From the NCBI GenBank assembly GCA_018710905.1, contig DVIZ01000106.1:1-63958 (forward strand): 63,958 nucleotides of DNA, given 5' to 3'. Both the position numbers and the translations under genes were made by a program. Below, piece after piece: positions 61,860 through 63,958 of the stretch (position 1 is its first letter; each line of letters starts with the position of its first letter). The stretch is from Candidatus Scybalomonas excrementigallinarum. GTDB taxonomy: Bacteria; Bacillota; Clostridia; Lachnospirales; Lachnospiraceae. Below the pieces are notes generated by a model. That model had not been told where the DNA came from. It was given only the letters and a program-made list of their open reading frames with translations, and searched no databases.

Positions 61860-63404
61860 ATGAAACCATTTGCCAGTGAAATTTGGAGAAGCGATATGGA
61901 TCGCTTTAAAGAGGCAACAGAACAATTTTATAACAAAGAATTATCAGCAAAAGATTATAAGGGAATCTCAGGCGGATATGGAAGTTATGCTCAAAGAGGT
62001 GGAGAATCTAGTATGCTTCGCCTTCGTTTACAGGGTGGAAGAATTACAAAAGAGAAACTCCGTTTTTTAGTACACTCTATTGAAAAACATAAAGTAAATA
62101 AAATTCATTTTACAACTTGTCAAACTATTCAATACCATAACTTAAAGCCAGCGGCAATTTATGCAATTATGGATCAGGCTTTGAATTATGGTATTGTAAC
62201 AAGAGGAGGCGGTGGAGATTTTCCTCGTAACGTGATGGTATCTCCATTATCTGGTGTAGAACAAGGTGAGTATTTTGATGTTATGCCATATGCAGAAGAA
62301 GCAGGTGCTTATTTAATGGCATTTATTAAAACAGTAAAACTGCCTAGAAAATTAAAAGTTGGTTTTACAAACTCCGATAATAATGCAACTCATGCCACTT
62401 TCCGAGATCTTGGGTTTGTGGCAAGACCAGATGGAAAATTCGATGTTTATAGTGCAGGTGGACTTGGAAATAATCCAAAGCTCGGTGTAAAAGTGGCAGA
62501 AGCCGTAGAACCATCAAAAATCCTTTATTACATTAAGGCTATGGTGAAAACTTTTGTGGCCTATGGAAACTATGAAAACCGTGGAAAAGCAAGAACTCGT
62601 TATATGCAAGATTCTCTTGGAGTTGAAGAATATGTACAAGCATATCAAAAGAAATTACAAGAAGTTATGCAAGAGGAAATGAATTTAGATATTACTGTTA
62701 CTCCATACGAAGTGAAAAAACAGCCAGATGGTGTTCGTGTTGTTGGAAAACGTGTAATACCACAAAAACAAGAAGGACTTTATGCAGTACTGTATCACCC
62801 AATTGGGGGAACTCCAGATCCTATGAAGTTAAGAAAACTCTATGACTTGATCAAAGATATGGATGAAGTAGAACTTCGTCTTTCACCAGATGAAGGGATG
62901 TATATTATCAATTGTAATGGTTCCGAAGCGGAAAAAGTATTAAAAGCAACAGCCGATTCAGGAGAAACATTATTTGAAACATCTGTTTCTTGTATTGGAG
63001 CTTCTATTTGTCAAATTGGTGTAAGAGATTCACAAGGATTATTACAAAAATTAGTGGAAATGGAACGTGAAAATGGTTTTGCAGACGGTGTCCTTCCCAA
63101 AATTCATATTTCTGGATGTCCATCTTCTTGTGGAACTCACCAAATTGGAGCTCTTGGATTCCATGGTGGAGTAAAACTTATTGATAAAGTTCCACATCCA
63201 GCATTTACTCTTCATATTAACGGTTGTGAAGAAAAAGGAAAAGAGCAAATTGGTGAAAAAGTTGGAGTTATGTTAGAAGAAAGTATTCCAGAATTTTTAA
63301 AAGCTCTTGGAAAAACAATTGAAGCAGCAGGAACAACCTATGAAGAATGGATAAAAGACCATCAAGATACATTAAGACAGTTAGCTGAAAAATATTTAGC
63401 ATAA
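61860..63404 (+). CDS. nitrite/sulfite reductase (siroheme, ferredoxin type)
   Basis: 514-residue single-chain siroheme/[4Fe-4S] reductase with the typical two-fold ferredoxin-like repeat. The cluster ligands are Cys378 and Cys384 (C-X5-C, SCIGASIC) and Cys420 and Cys424 (C-X3-C, SGCPSSC). Basic substrate residues lie in KIHFTTCQTIQYHN and GGGGDFPRN. It gives six-electron reduction of sulfite or nitrite. AGGAGGTAG precedes ATG. No siroheme synthesis or sulfate genes are adjacent, so assimilatory sulfite and nitrite use cannot be separated. Own promoter; terminator follows. Confidence 0.9.
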   Translation: MKPFASEIWRSDMDRFKEATEQFYNKELSAKDYKGISGGYGSYAQRGGESSMLRLRLQGGRITKEKLRFLVHSIEKHKVNKIHFTTCQTIQYHNLKPAAIYAIMDQALNYGIVTRGGGGDFPRNVMVSPLSGVEQGEYFDVMPYAEEAGAYLMAFIKTVKLPRKLKVGFTNSDNNATHATFRDLGFVARPDGKFDVYSAGGLGNNPKLGVKVAEAVEPSKILYYIKAMVKTFVAYGNYENRGKARTRYMQDSLGVEEYVQAYQKKLQEVMQEEMNLDITVTPYEVKKQPDGVRVVGKRVIPQKQEGLYAVLYHPIGGTPDPMKLRKLYDLIKDMDEVELRLSPDEGMYIINCNGSEAEKVLKATADSGETLFETSVSCIGASICQIGVRDSQGLLQKLVEMERENGFADGVLPKIHISGCPSSCGTHQIGALGFHGGVKLIDKVPHPAFTLHINGCEEKGKEQIGEKVGVMLEESIPEFLKALGKTIEAAGTTYEEWIKDHQDTLRQLAEKYLA

Positions 63405-63452
63405 TAGAAAGTCGTCTTGTGTAAAAAGCATTAGATAAAGTTTGAAATACGT

Positions 63453-63512
63453 ATGCCCCTGTTCTATTAGATAGCTTAAATGATAAGTATCTAGTAGAAA
63501 GGGGCATTTTTA
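63453..63512 (+). terminator. terminator of the reductase gene
   Basis: ATGCCCC (63453-63459) and CTATTAGATA pair with TATCTAGTAG and GGGGCAT (63501-63507), followed by Ts that merge with repeat copy E. Confidence 0.85.
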
Positions 63513-63559
63513 TCTTATAAAGTTCCTCGCAAAGCGAGCCACTCTATAAGATAAAAATG
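63511..63559 (+). repeat. structured repeat copy E (5' hairpin only)
   Basis: TATCTTATA (63511-63519) pairs with TATAAGATA (63545-63553), apex CTCGCAAAGCGAG, then AAAAATGCAC. The rest of the repeat is missing; 50 bases on, the left end of an IS200/IS605 element begins. Preceded as usual by a terminator T-run. Confidence 0.65.
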
Positions 63560-63612
63560 CACACGATATTCTCTTGACTCCTACATTACGTAATAGTTTA
63601 TAGTAATATTAC

Positions 63613-63660
63613 AATTTAAGTGCAAAAAGCCCATTCCTTTAGGGGTGGGATGAAAAGCAC
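63613..63660 (+). mobile_element. IS200/IS605 left-end hairpin
   Basis: An 8-base stem CCCATTCC (63630-63637) / GGGGTGGG (63642-63649) with loop TTTA, flanked by AGTGC/GCACT, has the CCTTTAGG shape typical of the subterminal left-end hairpin of IS200/IS605 elements. The exact outer boundary is not visible; the right end is outside the window. Confidence 0.7.
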
Positions 63661-63727
63661 TATTTATTTTAATTTTTTTGTGTATGTTTTTCTTTGTTTT
63701 GTACATATTATATGCTATACTTATAAT

Positions 63728-63958
63728 ATGGAAAATAATTATAGACATACAAACACAACTGTATCTTTGATAAATTATCATTTTGTATTTTGTCCTCGAT
63801 ACAGAAGAAAGATTTTTCTAATACCTAAAGTAGAACAACGATTTAAAGAACGGGTTAAATTAAAATGTAAGGAGTTAGAAATAGAAATTATCGCTATTGA
63901 ATGCGACAAAGACCACTCTCATAATCAAAAAGTATGTAGAGAATCAAAAGAAAAGATA
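63728..63958 (+). CDS. tnpA: IS200/IS605-family Y1 transposase TnpA (partial, possibly broken)
   Basis: HUH single-strand transposase, cut by the window edge after 77 codons. The N-terminal part matches the family: INYHFVFCPRYRRKIFL and ELEIEIIAIECDKDH. The expected histidine-hydrophobic-histidine motif followed by a hydrophobic strand (DHVHLF type) reads DHSHNQKVC, after which resemblance is lost. The copy may carry a deletion or be a decayed derivative. ATG 63728 has no ribosome-binding site; TATAAT abuts it at 63722-63727. Confidence 0.7.
   Translation, partial: MENNYRHTNTTVSLINYHFVFCPRYRRKIFLIPKVEQRFKERVKLKCKELEIEIIAIECDKDHSHNQKVCRESKEKI

Overview
The window is a 64-kb stretch of a low-GC Firmicutes chromosome, most probably a Lachnospiraceae/Clostridia relative. 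This rests on AT-rich DNA with strong GGAGG ribosome-binding sites, a type III glutamine synthetase, sporulation-type polysaccharide deacetylases, rubrerythrin, an anaerobic NrdD, a T-box before leuS, and lipoproteins and cell-wall enzymes of clostridial style. Almost every gene is on the + strand; only aroA and tyrA are on the - strand. The organism assignment is inference from gene content, not from a marker search.

Layout. 0-9 kb: end of an unknown gene, prfC, then three NodB-type polysaccharide deacetylases, an unrecognised lipoprotein and glnN. 9-19 kb: mntP, a folate block (folC, an HD-domain protein, folP, a folB-folK fusion), bifunctional pheA, and a ppx-ppk polyphosphate pair. 19-21 kb: infC-rpmI-rplT behind an attenuator leader, then a prepilin peptidase. 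21.7-22.4 kb: four tRNAs (Pro, Arg, Leu, Leu). 22.7-28 kb: a complete Liv-type amino-acid ABC transporter (livJHMGF) followed by a cytidylate-kinase-like gene. 28-34.7 kb: a GntR regulator, NiaR, VanZ-like, rubrerythrin, an S8 peptidase, a TPR membrane protein and hflX. 35-41 kb: nrdD fused to a glutaredoxin-like domain, then a VTC-domain / DUF4956 / CotH operon with a PhoP-box-like promoter. 41-48 kb: a serine hydrolase, a BglG-type antiterminator with its RNA target, ptsH, ptsI and an MnmM-like methyltransferase. 48-51 kb: aroA and tyrA on the - strand. 51-63.4 kb: an EF-G paralogue, a small alarmone-hydrolase-like protein, an L,D-transpeptidase, T-box-leuS, a pRiA4b/SEC-C protein, a Nudix hydrolase, a phospholipase-D-like protein and a nitrite/sulfite reductase. 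The last 350 bases hold the left part of an IS200/IS605 element.

The most unusual signal is not a gene. A family of structured intergenic repeats recurs in this window. Five copies (22027, 44602, 45379, 55981, 63511) share a 5' hairpin that begins in the T-run of an intrinsic terminator and ends in an A-run. In four of them this is followed by a GCACTACGTGC mini-hairpin and a GATGCGCAG-like stretch. Three of these copies also share a 3' terminal hairpin. Partial modules lie at 8252, 18991 and 53075. Stems stay paired while their sequence changes, and in one copy the hairpin apex is inverted. Three copies lie in the leaders of ptsH, ptsI and leuS, immediately downstream of terminators, two of which are regulated. 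I do not recognise this family.

Functional links: chorismate is fed by aroA and divided between pheA and tyrA; folate genes are contiguous; polyphosphate appears twice (ppx-ppk and a VTC-domain operon); PTS general proteins are placed under antitermination; and regulated terminators (T-box, RAT, infC leader) are frequent. Coordinates of starts are given after checking ribosome-binding sites; several differ from the longest open frame.
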